Notes under the pieces: generated by a model
What the model saw: the letters and a program-made list of their open reading frames with translations, nothing else
Told to the model about the DNA's origin: nothing
Databases searched by the model: none
Position numbers and translations under genes: made by a program
NCBI GenBank assembly: GCA_050290865.1
Contig: JBNKIW010000009.1
Span: forward strand, 50,284 to 114,283
DNA from: JARRLC01 sp050290865
GTDB taxonomy: Bacteria; Pseudomonadota; Alphaproteobacteria; Rhizobiales; Rhodomicrobiaceae
Direction: 5' to 3'
Length of the DNA stretch: 64,000 nucleotides
Shown here: piece after piece, positions 8,496 to 17,063 of the stretch
Position numbering within the stretch: position 1 is the stretch's first letter
How the letters are laid out: each line of letters opens with the position of its first letter

Positions 8496-9533
8496 TTACT
8501 CCAGGGTCGCCGCCAGCAAGGCCACCGCCACCGCAGGCGCGCACACGCCGCTCGCGCGCCGGGTGCATTCGTCGATGGCCGGGATCAGCGAGGCAAACGT
8601 CTCGACGGGGAGGCCGAAACGGCGCGCCAGCTCCGGCACGAGAAAATGCCCGGCTCCCGCCGCGATGAGCGGTGCCGAGCCCGCCGGTTCGCCCCGAGAC
8701 AGGACCTGCGCCGCCGCCTCGCCGAGCTTTTGCAGATGGCGCTCGCGAAAATATCGGGCAAGGAAATCCCAGGCGGCGTCGGGTGCATCGCCTGCGTCGC
8801 GCCCGAACATCCGTGCCAGCCGCGCCCGGCATTCGGCGGCGCTTTTTCCGCGCCCGTCGGAGGCCGGATAGCTGTCGTCCTCCGGGGCCAGCTCTCCGGT
8901 GAGACGGTAGATGTCGGCGGTGGTGGAGAAATTCTCGGCCATGAGCCGTTGCCGCACGCCGCCGAAAGGCGCCTCGCCCATGACCATAAGCGATGTGCGG
9001 ATCACGCCGGAATAGAGCAGTCCGCCGGTCTCCAGACGCCGCGCATCGTCGAAACCGGCCGCCGCCACGGCGCCTTGCCGCAGGGGGATGATGTCGGTGG
9101 TGGTGCTGCCGATGTCGATGAGGAACGCATCGGGGCGCCGGCTGGCCACCCAGGTAGCGCTGGCGTGCCAGTTGGCCGACGCGACCGTTTGCCAGGCGGC
9201 GACCGCTTCGCTCCGGGAGGACAGGGGGGCGGCGCCGCTTGCAGCGTAGAACCGCACCTTGTCCTGCCCCAACGCCGCGCAGCTTTCCGCGCAGATCGTG
9301 CGCACCCCTTCCTCGCGGCTGGCGAAATTCTCGGCCAGTTCTCCGGTCATGGTGACAGCGTGCCGGTCCGCGTGGCCGTAGCGGGCGGTGACGGCGCACA
9401 GCGCGTCGCGCAGGTGGTTCACGCCCAGCCATAGCGTGCAAGGGATCTGTTCGACCGCCGTGACACGGCCGTCCGCGACCACCGCCACCTTGACGTGAAC
9501 GCCGCCGATGTCCCAGCCCATGGTGGTTGTCAT
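8496..9533 (-). CDS. H4MPT-linked C1-transfer protein, hydantoinase/MfnF-like (TIGR03123)
   Basis: A 345-residue actin/hexokinase-fold protein of the hydantoinase/oxoprolinase group that travels with methanopterin genes (TIGR03123). The phosphate-1 motif is MGWDIGGVHVKVAVV, the phosphate-2-like motif is FLIDIGSTTTDIIPL, and a late glycine-rich segment reads APLIAAGAGHFLVPELARR. As I recall, archaeal members of this family include MfnF, which joins the furan and tyramine-glutamate halves of methanofuran. By that analogy this protein may act in methylofuran synthesis, an inference I could not test. It starts divergently from the HisA-like gene, 59 bases away. Confidence 0.78.
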   Translation of the reverse strand: MTTTMGWDIGGVHVKVAVVADGRVTAVEQIPCTLWLGVNHLRDALCAVTARYGHADRHAVTMTGELAENFASREEGVRTICAESCAALGQDKVRFYAASGAAPLSSRSEAVAAWQTVASANWHASATWVASRRPDAFLIDIGSTTTDIIPLRQGAVAAAGFDDARRLETGGLLYSGVIRTSLMVMGEAPFGGVRQRLMAENFSTTADIYRLTGELAPEDDSYPASDGRGKSAAECRARLARMFGRDAGDAPDAAWDFLARYFRERHLQKLGEAAAQVLSRGEPAGSAPLIAAGAGHFLVPELARRFGLPVETFASLIPAIDECTRRASGVCAPAVAVALLAATLE

Positions 9534-9592
9534 ATCCGGACTCCGCTGCCATATCGCGGACTGAATACACCGCGGGCAATCGGGTGCAAAGC

Positions 9593-10276
9593 ATGACCTT
9601 CGAAATCATCCCTGTCATCGACCTGAAAGGCGGCATGGCCGTGTGCGCGGCGGGCGGGGACCGAACTCGCTATCAGCCACTCCGATCGCCGCTCTCACCG
9701 GAGGCAGGGCCGCTGAGCGTGGCGCGTGGCTTGATGGCGCTGGCACCCTTCTCGCGACTCTATATCGCCGATCTCGACGCGATCGCGGGAGGCGGCGGTC
9801 ATGCAGACGCCGTGGCGGCTATCCGGGCCGCCTTTCCCGGTGTCGAACTCTGGGTGGACAGCGGGCTGGCGACGGAGGCCGATTGCCACCAGCACGCTCT
9901 TCCGGAGACGCGCGCCGTGCTGGGGAGCGAGAGCCTCACAGCCCCGGCGCTGCCCCGGCAGGCTGGTTGCATTCTCTCGCTCGACTTTCGCGGCGGGCAG
10001 TTCATTGGCGACGCCCGCCTCCTGGCCGATGCCCAGCTCTGGCCGGAGGAGGTTATCGTCATGACGCTCGATCGCGTCGGAGCGGGGGCGGGGCCGGACT
10101 TTGCGCGGCTCGGCGCTGTCATCGCGCGTGCCGGCGCCCGGCGGGTCTACGCGGCAGGCGGAGTACGGAATGCGGCCGATATCGAGATCCTGGCGGGGAT
10201 GGGCGCACGCGGCGCGCTCATCTCGACGGCTCTGCATAGCGGGGCAATCGGCGTGCAGGACATTCGGCAAAGTTAA
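9593..10276 (+). CDS. HisA/HisF-like TIM-barrel protein of the C1 island
   Basis: A 227-residue TIM barrel related to HisA, probably not the histidine enzyme given its place in a methanopterin island. It keeps the N-terminal catalytic-type strand IIPVIDLKGGMAV, the half-barrel repeat Asp in ILSLDFRGGQF, and the phosphate-binding end AAGGVRNAADIEIL and GALISTALHSG. HisA-related genes of unknown function recur in methylotroph H4MPT/methylofuran islands, so a role in cofactor assembly is likely but not proven. I chose ATG 9593 because homology begins there; ATG 9527 would add 22 unrelated residues overlapping the divergent gene. Confidence 0.72.
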   Translation: MTFEIIPVIDLKGGMAVCAAGGDRTRYQPLRSPLSPEAGPLSVARGLMALAPFSRLYIADLDAIAGGGGHADAVAAIRAAFPGVELWVDSGLATEADCHQHALPETRAVLGSESLTAPALPRQAGCILSLDFRGGQFIGDARLLADAQLWPEEVIVMTLDRVGAGAGPDFARLGAVIARAGARRVYAAGGVRNAADIEILAGMGARGALISTALHSGAIGVQDIRQS

Positions 10277-10426
10277 GGGGCGGCACGCGACCGCCCCCTG
10301 TCAAAGTCAACGCAAGAATATCGCGGCCAGCCGCTGAAGCAGCCCCTTGGATTCCGCTGAGGGCTCGGGCGTAATCCCAGCGGAAGCCTGAACCTCGGGT
10401 TTTACCTGCTCAGGGCGGTTTCCGCT

Positions 10427-10936
10427 CTATTTCGCGGCGAAGGGATGGTGCGCCGTATCCTTCTTGCCGAGCATTTCAGCGGCGGTCGGCGTACCGCTGA
10501 CGGCGCGCTCGATGGCCTCTTTCGTTGCCTTGTAGTTGTACTCCTGGATCTTGGCGTCGTCCTTGGCTTCCCAGTGAATGAACACGCCGACGCAGATGAA
10601 GAGATCATCGGCTTCGGCGGCCGGAATCGTGCCGTCGGCGACGCTGTCGGCAACGGCCTTGGCGACCGCATACTGGGCCGGACCGAACATCTGCACGGCC
10701 TGCTCGGCGCCTTTGATCGTCACTTTGTTGTAAAGAATCGTATTCGGTTTACACAGAAGATTCGGTTCGATAACGGCCAGAAGCGCCGTGAAACCGTCCT
10801 TGTTATTCGTAAGCGCATTGCAGAAGGCCGATTCGGCTGCGCTGCCGCGCGGGCCGATGATCAGGTCGATATGCGCGACTTCGTTGCCGTCGCCAACGAG
10901 CGACTCGCCCACACGTACGTTATGTATCTTAGCCAT
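10427..10936 (-). CDS. fae: Formaldehyde-activating enzyme
   Basis: Fae condenses formaldehyde with tetrahydromethanopterin to methylene-H4MPT, the entry step of the pathway and a main formaldehyde detoxification route. The 169 residues match the classical methylotroph protein: GESLVGDGNEVAHIDLIIGP at the N-terminus (with the conserved His), then CKPNTILYNKVTIKGAEQAV, MFGPAQYAVAKAV and VGVFIHWEAKDDAKIQ. The frame is open upstream to 11089, but ATG 10936 matches the family start and has GGAGGG about 10 bases before it. It is the last gene of the minus-strand C1 run. A 197-base gap from the citG-like gene suggests its own promoter. Confidence 0.96.
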   Translation of the reverse strand: MAKIHNVRVGESLVGDGNEVAHIDLIIGPRGSAAESAFCNALTNNKDGFTALLAVIEPNLLCKPNTILYNKVTIKGAEQAVQMFGPAQYAVAKAVADSVADGTIPAAEADDLFICVGVFIHWEAKDDAKIQEYNYKATKEAIERAVSGTPTAAEMLGKKDTAHHPFAAK

Positions 10937-10968
10937 AACCCAGGACCCTCCAAGAAAGTTGTTTCCAT

Positions 10969-10991
10969 CTTCCGCAGCCTTGCCGCGGAAG
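10969..10991 (-). promoter_or_regulatory. Hairpin in the fae leader
   Basis: CTTCCGC at 10969-10975 pairs perfectly with GCGGAAG at 10985-10991 across a 9-base loop. It lies just upstream of the fae ribosome-binding site, so if transcription starts further upstream it would form in the 5' leader of a very highly expressed gene. It could protect the mRNA or modulate translation; neither is shown. Confidence 0.4.
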
Positions 10992-11134
10992 CCCTGACTA
11001 ACTATCCGTGTTGACAGCGCCTGACGCTCCAGCGCCAAACCGGTTGGCAAGATAGCCGCGTCGGAACGACGCATGTTTACCTTAATCACAACCCCTTCAG
11101 AATCGCAACAACGGCAGCCGACACCTGCAGCACG

Positions 11135-11992
11135 CTATCCAAAATTTGTTTGCAGCAGGTGTACAAACCCCGTCGCGACCGTGAGGTCGGCGCTGGTGCC
11201 GGGGTTGATGCCCCGCTCCTTGAGGGTGGCGTCGAGGCCGAGAAGCAGAGCGCGGCATCCGGCTTCGTCCGGCAGATCCGCGAGACGGCGCTCGGCGTCG
11301 CAGGCGAGGAGGCGGATTTCCTCGGCTGTCTCCGGGCCGAATTTGCGCGCGATGTGGCTGTCGGGAAAGCGGGTGAGGAAATGAAGGTAGAGGCGCTCGG
11401 CCGTGGCGGACGGGGCCTCGCCTTCCCTGACGATGGACCCGCACGCTTGGAAGATGTCGGCGAAACCGGTGGCATACTGATGGGCGATGCGGTCGCGGGC
11501 ACTGGCGGCGCGCATCGCACCGAGGAGCGTGACGCGGGCGGGATTGCGCACATCGTGCTCGGTGTCGGTGCCGAGACCGCCCGGACTGGCCAGGGCGATG
11601 GCCTCGAAAGTGAGCGCGGCGTCCTGGACGGTCAATCCTGACAGGATGCCCGCAAGGTTTGTCCGCAAGCCGCGCGGCCTGGTTTCGCGCGTGTCGCCTG
11701 CTTCCGGCATCATCTCCGCGGCCGCCGCGAGGGGCGCGCACAACAGGATGATGCCGAGATTGGTGTTCTGTCCCGTGCGTGCCCGCGTCGCCCGGACCGC
11801 ACCCAGAACGCGCTCGCCGACGCCCGCACCGTGCGCCGCTATGGAGGGAGCAGCCGCCTCGGCGCTCGCCTCGAAATCGGCAACCGTCATCCGGTGGCCG
11901 TTGGCATAGATGTGGACATTGCCGGGCTTGAGCGCGTGCAATTCAGCGTGACACGCCTCGCGGAACGCAGCCGCGATGGTTCGCCGGGTCAC
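11135..11992 (-). CDS. CitG-like (triphosphoribosyl-dephospho-CoA synthase family) protein of the C1 island
   Basis: A 285-residue all-helical protein of the CitG/MdcB family. The N-terminal CHAELHALKPGNVHIYANGH corresponds to the family's E-x-LTPKPG-type motif. Later segments GQNTNLGIILLCAPLAAA and LASPGGLGTDTEHDVR are also conserved. True CitG makes the citrate lyase prosthetic group precursor, but no citrate lyase genes are here. Family members of this type recur between mch and fae in methylotrophs, so a nucleotide- or ribosyl-transfer step in C1 cofactor synthesis is more likely. The start is GTG 11992, overlapping the ATP-grasp stop by 4 bases (GTGA), which implies translational coupling. 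Confidence 0.8.
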   Translation of the reverse strand: MTRRTIAAAFREACHAELHALKPGNVHIYANGHRMTVADFEASAEAAAPSIAAHGAGVGERVLGAVRATRARTGQNTNLGIILLCAPLAAAAEMMPEAGDTRETRPRGLRTNLAGILSGLTVQDAALTFEAIALASPGGLGTDTEHDVRNPARVTLLGAMRAASARDRIAHQYATGFADIFQACGSIVREGEAPSATAERLYLHFLTRFPDSHIARKFGPETAEEIRLLACDAERRLADLPDEAGCRALLLGLDATLKERGINPGTSADLTVATGFVHLLQTNFG

Positions 11993-12939
11993 GGAGCGCC
12001 GCCCGTCCGCGCCCCCCGGCGGAGCACCTCCAGAAACCGAGACGCCAGAATCGAGGCGACCGAAAGGCCAGGATTGGCCTCTTCCAGCCCGCTCCAGGCC
12101 GGCATGGCGTTGACTTCGAGCGTGAAGAGCGTGCCATCGCGGCCCCGGATGAGATCGACACCTGCATAATCCACGCCGACGGCCCGTGCCGCCCGCTGCG
12201 CCGTCTTGACGAGGTCGCCCGTGAGCACGGCCGGTTGCGGCAGCGCGCCCTGCTTGACATTGGTGATCCAGCTCTGCCCGATCCGGCTCATCCCGGCGAT
12301 GACCTTGCCGCCGATAACGAACAGGCGGAAATCCTGCCAGTGCTCGCCCGCAGGTTCGACGAAGCGCTGCAGATAATAGACGCCCGCGGCTTCCTCCTCC
12401 GGCGGCAGATCGTCCGCGCCATGGATCAGCCGCAGCCCGCGCCCCTGCGCCCCGAACAGCGGCTTCAGCACCAGCGTTGCACCGCCCGAGCACTCGGCAG
12501 CAACGATTTCCACCGCCTCGGCGCGTGATTGCGCGGTGCGGGTGATGGGGGTGGGGAGGCCCGCCCTGGCGATCAGATGCGTGGTCATGGACTTGTCCAC
12601 GCAAGCTTCCAGCGCGCGCGCGTCGTTCCAGACCTTCACCCCGAGTTCGCGAAGGGCGTGCAAAACGCCGAGCCGCAGCGTCACCTGCTCGAAAGTGCCC
12701 GCGGGCAAATTGCGCACGATGGCGCCATCCGGCAGGCGCGCCTCGAAACCGGGAATGCGCAAGCCGTGTTCCACGCCGCTGTCGATGCCGCAGATTTTCA
12801 GCGACACGGTGCAGGCGCGGGCGCCGAGCGCCTCGAGCGCGGCGGCGATCGCTTTGGCGGGCCGGTCGCCAGGCTCCGCGAAGATCGCGATGCGGGGGGC
12901 GTCCCCGGTCCGGGCCGCCTTTTTACGAGAAGCTGGCAT
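11989..12939 (-). CDS. RimK-like ATP-grasp ligase of the C1 island
   Basis: A 316-residue ATP-grasp enzyme, so it probably forms an amide between a carboxylate and an amine using ATP. Visible elements are RIAIFAEPGDRPAKAI (N-terminal Rossmann-like domain), DKSMTTHLIARAGLPTP, the ATP-binding LVLKPLFGAQGRGLRLI, DFRLFVIGGKVIAGMSR, and the metal-binding FTLEVNAMPAW. RimK relatives add glutamate to proteins or cofactors, including H4MPT derivatives in archaea. This gene lies directly after mch and overlaps it by 17 bases. I start at ATG 12939; the longer frame to 13179 lies wholly over mch and is implausible. Confidence 0.82.
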   Translation of the reverse strand: MPASRKKAARTGDAPRIAIFAEPGDRPAKAIAAALEALGARACTVSLKICGIDSGVEHGLRIPGFEARLPDGAIVRNLPAGTFEQVTLRLGVLHALRELGVKVWNDARALEACVDKSMTTHLIARAGLPTPITRTAQSRAEAVEIVAAECSGGATLVLKPLFGAQGRGLRLIHGADDLPPEEEAAGVYYLQRFVEPAGEHWQDFRLFVIGGKVIAGMSRIGQSWITNVKQGALPQPAVLTGDLVKTAQRAARAVGVDYAGVDLIRGRDGTLFTLEVNAMPAWSGLEEANPGLSVASILASRFLEVLRRGARTGGAP

Positions 12940-13912
12940 AGATGAGCGCCGGGTTGATCTGTCCGGCGTGAAAACTCCTGCCGGACTCGATAGCTGTAAT
13001 GCTGACCGACGCCGGGCTGAACAGCTTCGGGTCGATGGCGTAGAAATCCCCCATGACGCTGTCGAAAATCTCGCGGAACGGGCGCCCGTAGAAGCGCGAC
13101 GCCTTGCTCGGCAGAAGCTTGGCGAGGTTTTCGGCGTCCGTTGCCGGGCCGGTGACGAAAAGCTGCGCGTGGCCGCCATAGATGATGGCGTCGTTGGTGC
13201 GCCCCATCGCGGTCAGGAAATCGCCGCCGGGTGGCGCAAGCGGCGCCGTGGCCACGCCATCGACGATGCGGGCCAACGGGAAATCCAGCTCGTGCGCCTT
13301 GTGCAGCGCCACTTCGAGAACGCGCGCCACGATCTGCACCGTTCCGGCGATACTCTGTGTCGGCGCATAGATGAAGACGAGATCTTTCGGCCTGAGCTGG
13401 CAGTCGTTGGCGATGCTTTCGACCAGCGGCTCGGGCGGCGGCGAGGGCGCTTCCAGCACGAAAATCGCGCGCTCGGCGTGATCGCGATAGCCCAACTCGG
13501 CGAAGATGTCCTCGTTCTGCGCGATGGCGCGCCCGGGGCCGGAGCCGAGGACACGATAAGCATTCTCCCCTTCGCCGTGATTGAGGCTCCATCCGGCATA
13601 CTGGCTGCCGAGACAGGCGAGCACCGGATTGCTGGAGGCCACCGTCAGCCCGAGGCGCCAGGGCGCCGTTGCCTCGGAGCTGCTGAGCGTCACATGTCCC
13701 AGGCCGCCCATGCAGATTTCGGCAATGCGGGTGCCCGCTTCGACGCCGCCAAGAACGGTCTGTCCCGCGTCGATCAGGTAGTGGCCGAGCACGCCGCGCC
13801 GCGCTGAAACCCGGAGCCTGGCGCTGTCGGCGATCATCTGGTCGACCAGCTCGCCGGCCAGGGCGTTGACGCTGACGCCTGGATTGGCGTGCCTCACGAG
13901 GATCTTATCCAT
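12923..13912 (-). CDS. mch: Methenyltetrahydromethanopterin cyclohydrolase
   Basis: Mch hydrolyses methenyl-H4MPT to N5-formyl-H4MPT, the third step of formaldehyde oxidation, in the cytoplasm. The 329 residues carry typical blocks: GGVEAGTRIAEICMGGLGHV, VASSNPVLACLGSQYAGWSL, VLGSGPGRAIAQNEDIF and HAQLFVTGPATDAENLAKLL, plus RPFREIFDSVMGDFYAIDP near the C-terminus. Length is as expected. It overlaps the upstream ATP-grasp gene by 19 bases and the downstream one by 17, so the three are cotranslated. Confidence 0.95.
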   Translation of the reverse strand: MDKILVRHANPGVSVNALAGELVDQMIADSARLRVSARRGVLGHYLIDAGQTVLGGVEAGTRIAEICMGGLGHVTLSSSEATAPWRLGLTVASSNPVLACLGSQYAGWSLNHGEGENAYRVLGSGPGRAIAQNEDIFAELGYRDHAERAIFVLEAPSPPPEPLVESIANDCQLRPKDLVFIYAPTQSIAGTVQIVARVLEVALHKAHELDFPLARIVDGVATAPLAPPGGDFLTAMGRTNDAIIYGGHAQLFVTGPATDAENLAKLLPSKASRFYGRPFREIFDSVMGDFYAIDPKLFSPASVSITAIESGRSFHAGQINPALIYASFS

Positions 13913-15048
13913 TCTTCATGCTCATCAAAAATCGTCTGCCAATGCCCAGCGCGTTGTGTGCAGGAGGTTAAAGCCTCGCATACAGACCGTTCTCTTGCAA
14001 GAACCGTGCAAAATGGATCGCCCGCACAGAGCCGCGCGCCGGGACCTGGGCGGTCCACGGTCCATGCCGGATAGCGGATGGATGGCGGCACGATGACAGG
14101 GCGCGAAGCGTAGACGATTCGCGTGGCGGCGGCGCCCGGGAGCTTTCGTATACGCGGCGAGGGGCGGCCCGTGATTGCCGCCATGTGGAGCGCGAAAAGC
14201 GGACACGCCGCGCTATCGAAGATATCGAGCGTGGCGCCGGGACGCGGGTTGATCTCAAGAAGCCACCAGCCGTCTTCGCCGACGAGAAAATCGGCGCTGT
14301 TCAGACCGCGGAGGCCGAATTCGCGCGCGAGGGCCTGGACAGCGCCGGTCAAGGCGGCCTCCGTTTGCTTGGGGAGGTCCGCAGGACGCACCGCGCCGCC
14401 GAAGCGGTATGGCTCGAGAGGGGACGGGGCCTGCCACTGCTCGCTGAAACCGATGATGCGCACATCGTTGCGTGCGGCGGCGAATAGCGCGGAGACGGGC
14501 CGGCCTTCGACGCGGCGCTGGAAATAGACGTCTTCCCCTGCCGGCACTGCGCCCTTGGCCGGGGTGATGTGCGTGCCGCCGCCGCCGCCCGCGCGTTTTT
14601 GCAGCCATCCCTCCGGCCCCGGCGGACAGTCGCGCCGGGTCTCCGGATGCGGAATGCCGAGCGTGCCGCAGAGCGCGGCGAACTCTACCGGCTCCTTGAG
14701 ACGGGCAAGCACCTCCGGCTCATTGCCGAGAATGCGCCAGCGTCCGCCGATTTCGCTGAGCAGCCCGGGCCGCGTCTCGAACCCGGCGCCATAGACGATA
14801 CCGACGGGGGGCGGGGCGTATTTGCCTAGCCTATCAAGGGTTTCGAGGAGGCTGTCGGCCTCGAAGCCGTTTGCCAGATCGCCCGCGACACGCGACCCAT
14901 CCGCCGCGAGGCATCTCGTATCCTCGTCCGCGAACAGGTCGGCGACCAGCGGCGCATAACCCGCCCGCCTCGCTGCCGCTGCCAATGCGCGTCCGGAAAA
15001 GGCGGCGATCAGCACGCCTTGCATCGCCGGGCCATCAGCCGCCGTCAT
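13894..15048 (-). CDS. ATP-grasp protein of the C1 island (second, DUF201-like)
   Basis: A second ATP-grasp protein (384 residues), distinct from the RimK-like one on the other side of mch. The N-terminus is a short Rossmann-like domain (LIAAFSGRALAAAARRAGY). The ATP-grasp core has GWLQKRAGGGGGTHITPA as the flexible phosphate loop, DVYFQRRVEGRPVSALF, and metal ligands in GLNSADFLVGEDGWWLLEIN followed by PRPGATLDIFD. This architecture resembles ligases that join amino acids or tyramine to cofactors, so a role in methylofuran or H4MPT side-chain synthesis is attractive but inferred. Its start overlaps the mtdB stop by 4 bases (ATGA). Confidence 0.8.
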   Translation of the reverse strand: MTAADGPAMQGVLIAAFSGRALAAAARRAGYAPLVADLFADEDTRCLAADGSRVAGDLANGFEADSLLETLDRLGKYAPPPVGIVYGAGFETRPGLLSEIGGRWRILGNEPEVLARLKEPVEFAALCGTLGIPHPETRRDCPPGPEGWLQKRAGGGGGTHITPAKGAVPAGEDVYFQRRVEGRPVSALFAAARNDVRIIGFSEQWQAPSPLEPYRFGGAVRPADLPKQTEAALTGAVQALAREFGLRGLNSADFLVGEDGWWLLEINPRPGATLDIFDSAACPLFALHMAAITGRPSPRIRKLPGAAATRIVYASRPVIVPPSIRYPAWTVDRPGPGARLCAGDPFCTVLARERSVCEALTSCTQRAGHWQTIFDEHEEWIRSS

Positions 15049-15944
15049 TTGTTGGCGATGTTCGTCGCCAGCTGGAACGCGTCGCGGAAGTCTAGCGCGA
15101 TGGCCTTATCCGAGGCGATCATCGTCCGGAACAGGCCCGACTCCGTCTGGTATTTCACATTGCCGATCGCCAGCGGTCCGATACCCACGGCCGAGGTGCC
15201 GGGAACCGGCACACCGTCGTCCTGGACATTGACGCCGTCGATGCCCGAAGGTGGCACGGCGTTGACATCGGCGGCGACGACGAGCTGGCGCGCCGCGCCG
15301 AGAATGGCTGAAGAAATCACGCGCACGCCCGCCGGTCCGGCGCAGAGCACGACATGCGCGTCCGAGATGAGGGCGGCGCGCTTCTCGTCGGAGCTGCCGT
15401 CAACGCCCTCGACTTGCGCATTGAAGCGCGACTGCATGTCCGCAGCCGCCCGCTTGACGCGCATCTCCCCATCATGGCCGGCGAGCCTGACGTGGGCGCC
15501 CTCCAGGGAGGCGATGACCGCCGAGCAGAAGCCGACGACGCCGGTGCCGCCGAAGACCAAGACATTGCGGTCGCGCATGGCGGCGCCCGTTTTGTCGATG
15601 AGTTTCTTCTGCACGCAGGCGACCATGGCAGCGGCCGTCGTGAACGAGCCCGCCGGGTCGGCGAAAACGGAGATCGCGAAGGGCGGCACCATCGCCTCCC
15701 AGGCTTCGCTCAGCATGTCCAGGGCGAGAATGGCGTTCTTGCCGCCGACGAATAGTCCCGTGCGCGGCCCGTCGGCGGGCGAGCGGGAAAAAATGGCGTC
15801 CTGCACCAGCCCACGGATTTCTTCCAGCGCGACATGTGTGTACGGGATGACGGCGCTGTAGCCCGCGTCGAGCGCCATGTTCACATCGAATGGGCTCATA
15901 TGTTTGAGTGGCGTCACCATGTGCAAAATGTTGGGGCTAGCCAT
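15045..15944 (-). CDS. mtdB: NAD(P)-dependent methylenetetrahydromethanopterin dehydrogenase
   Basis: MtdB oxidises methylene-H4MPT to methenyl-H4MPT with NAD(P)+, the main reductant-yielding step of this route. The 299 residues start with ILHMVTPLKHMSPFDVNMAL, have the substrate-site segment GLFVGGKNAILALDML, and a Rossmann nucleotide loop NVLVFGGTGVVGFCSAVIA at about residues 125-143. The C-terminal half contains VVAADVNAVPPSGIDGV and GIGPLAIGNVKYQTE, typical of MtdA/MtdB. The island context favours MtdB over MtdA. It is the second gene of the overlapping minus-strand series, sharing 8 bases with mptG. Confidence 0.92.
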   Translation of the reverse strand: MASPNILHMVTPLKHMSPFDVNMALDAGYSAVIPYTHVALEEIRGLVQDAIFSRSPADGPRTGLFVGGKNAILALDMLSEAWEAMVPPFAISVFADPAGSFTTAAAMVACVQKKLIDKTGAAMRDRNVLVFGGTGVVGFCSAVIASLEGAHVRLAGHDGEMRVKRAAADMQSRFNAQVEGVDGSSDEKRAALISDAHVVLCAGPAGVRVISSAILGAARQLVVAADVNAVPPSGIDGVNVQDDGVPVPGTSAVGIGPLAIGNVKYQTESGLFRTMIASDKAIALDFRDAFQLATNIANK

Positions 15945-16968
15945 GTCCGTTTCCTCCGTGCGAGCGTTCTTCCCCGATGGTATCGCTCCGGCCGTCCCGC
16001 GCTATGGCCGCATGAACGATCCGGGCGCCTTTGTTGCGGGCTCCGGACAATCTGATGTCCAGCCCGTTTGCATATCCCGCCTGTTTGAGGCCCTCGATGA
16101 GATCCGAGCCTAGGCTCGCATCATTAACGAAGGCAAAACCCGTCGGCCCCCACGAACTCTGCCCGATGCCCTTAACCCCTTGCGCCTTCAGCCAATTCAG
16201 GGCCGCGCCGACGCGGGCGCTCGTATAAGGGCTGCCACCCTGGGCGTTGGCGAAATGGTTGCCCATCATGTCCTGGATGGCATCGACGGCCTCGCCGAAA
16301 CGCCGCAGATCGCCCTCCGCGACCGCAGGCAGCGCCTGCATCAGTGTCAGGCGGCAGAGATGGCCCGCAAGTGCCGGCGGAAAGGGCGGCAATTCCTTGA
16401 AGGCCTTGCGCTCATCGGGACCGTACGCACCTTTTGCAGCGGGATCGAGCAGCAGAATGACCCGCCAGGCTTCCGGCACGGCGAGCGACGCCACCACCGG
16501 CGGTACGCCTCCGCCCTCTGCCTTGCCACCGTCGAGAATGAGCCCGCCTTTCGTAAATGCACCCGCGCCGATGCCGGACCGCGCGCCGCGGTCGAGAATG
16601 ACGCCCGTATCGGCGGGAGACAAGGGACGTCCTTCTATCATCCCATAGGCAGCGCCTATCGCCAGGGCGAGCTGCGTCCCCGAGCCGAGGCCCGCATGGG
16701 CGGGGATGGCTTCCTCCAATGTGAGCCGGCAGCGGGGCGGAATGCCGAATGTCTCCGCCAGGACCAGGAGATGGCGGCGGGCACGCTCGGCCTCAGGCCC
16801 CTCGACGATGAGAGAAGGCGCGCGGGCCAGCCGCAGCCGCGTTACGGGATCGGTGATGGCAAGACCGAGACAACCGAAACGCCGCCCAAGACCGCCTTCG
16901 AGGTCGAGGAAGCCGAGATGCAGCCGGGCGTGCGCGGTCACTGAGATGTGCTGCGGCTCCCGCGTCAT
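15937..16968 (-). CDS. mptG: Beta-ribofuranosylaminobenzene 5'-phosphate synthase (MptG)
   Basis: MptG condenses p-aminobenzoate with phosphoribosyl pyrophosphate and releases CO2, the committed step of methanopterin synthesis. It is a GHMP-kinase-fold protein of 343 residues: VTAHARLHLGFLDLEGGLGR at the N-terminus, the glycine/serine loop EEAIPAHAGLGSGTQLALAI, and RSGIGAGAFTKGGLILDGG, all typical of the RFAP synthase group. ATG 16968 is chosen because homology starts at MTREPQHISVTAHARLH; the longer frame adds 48 basic residues reaching into the divergent promoter region. It leads the minus-strand C1 operon. Confidence 0.9.
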   Translation of the reverse strand: MTREPQHISVTAHARLHLGFLDLEGGLGRRFGCLGLAITDPVTRLRLARAPSLIVEGPEAERARRHLLVLAETFGIPPRCRLTLEEAIPAHAGLGSGTQLALAIGAAYGMIEGRPLSPADTGVILDRGARSGIGAGAFTKGGLILDGGKAEGGGVPPVVASLAVPEAWRVILLLDPAAKGAYGPDERKAFKELPPFPPALAGHLCRLTLMQALPAVAEGDLRRFGEAVDAIQDMMGNHFANAQGGSPYTSARVGAALNWLKAQGVKGIGQSSWGPTGFAFVNDASLGSDLIEGLKQAGYANGLDIRLSGARNKGARIVHAAIARDGRSDTIGEERSHGGNGHG

Positions 16969-17028
16969 GCCCGGCCGCCGGAGCGTTGCACGGCGTGCAG
17001 ATTTAACACCAAGTGGACCATCCTCTGC

Positions 17029-17034
17029 TATACT
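17029..17034 (+). promoter_or_regulatory. Possible -10 element (TATACT) ahead of the carbinolamine dehydratase gene
   Basis: TATACT at 17029-17034 matches the -10 consensus at five of six bases and lies 30 bases upstream of the ATG at 17064, within the 95-base divergent spacer to mptG. No good -35 hexamer is at standard spacing (the nearest TTAACA is 20 bases upstream), so the call is tentative. Confidence 0.28.
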
Positions 17035-17063
17035 TGCTGCAATCTTTCTAAGGAGCACTGGCG

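Noticed and set aside
11993..12604. Upstream extension of the CitG-like frame to 12604
   Set aside because: It lies wholly inside the ATP-grasp gene in another frame; the translation there is Arg/Gly-rich without motifs, and GTG 11992 begins the homologous part.
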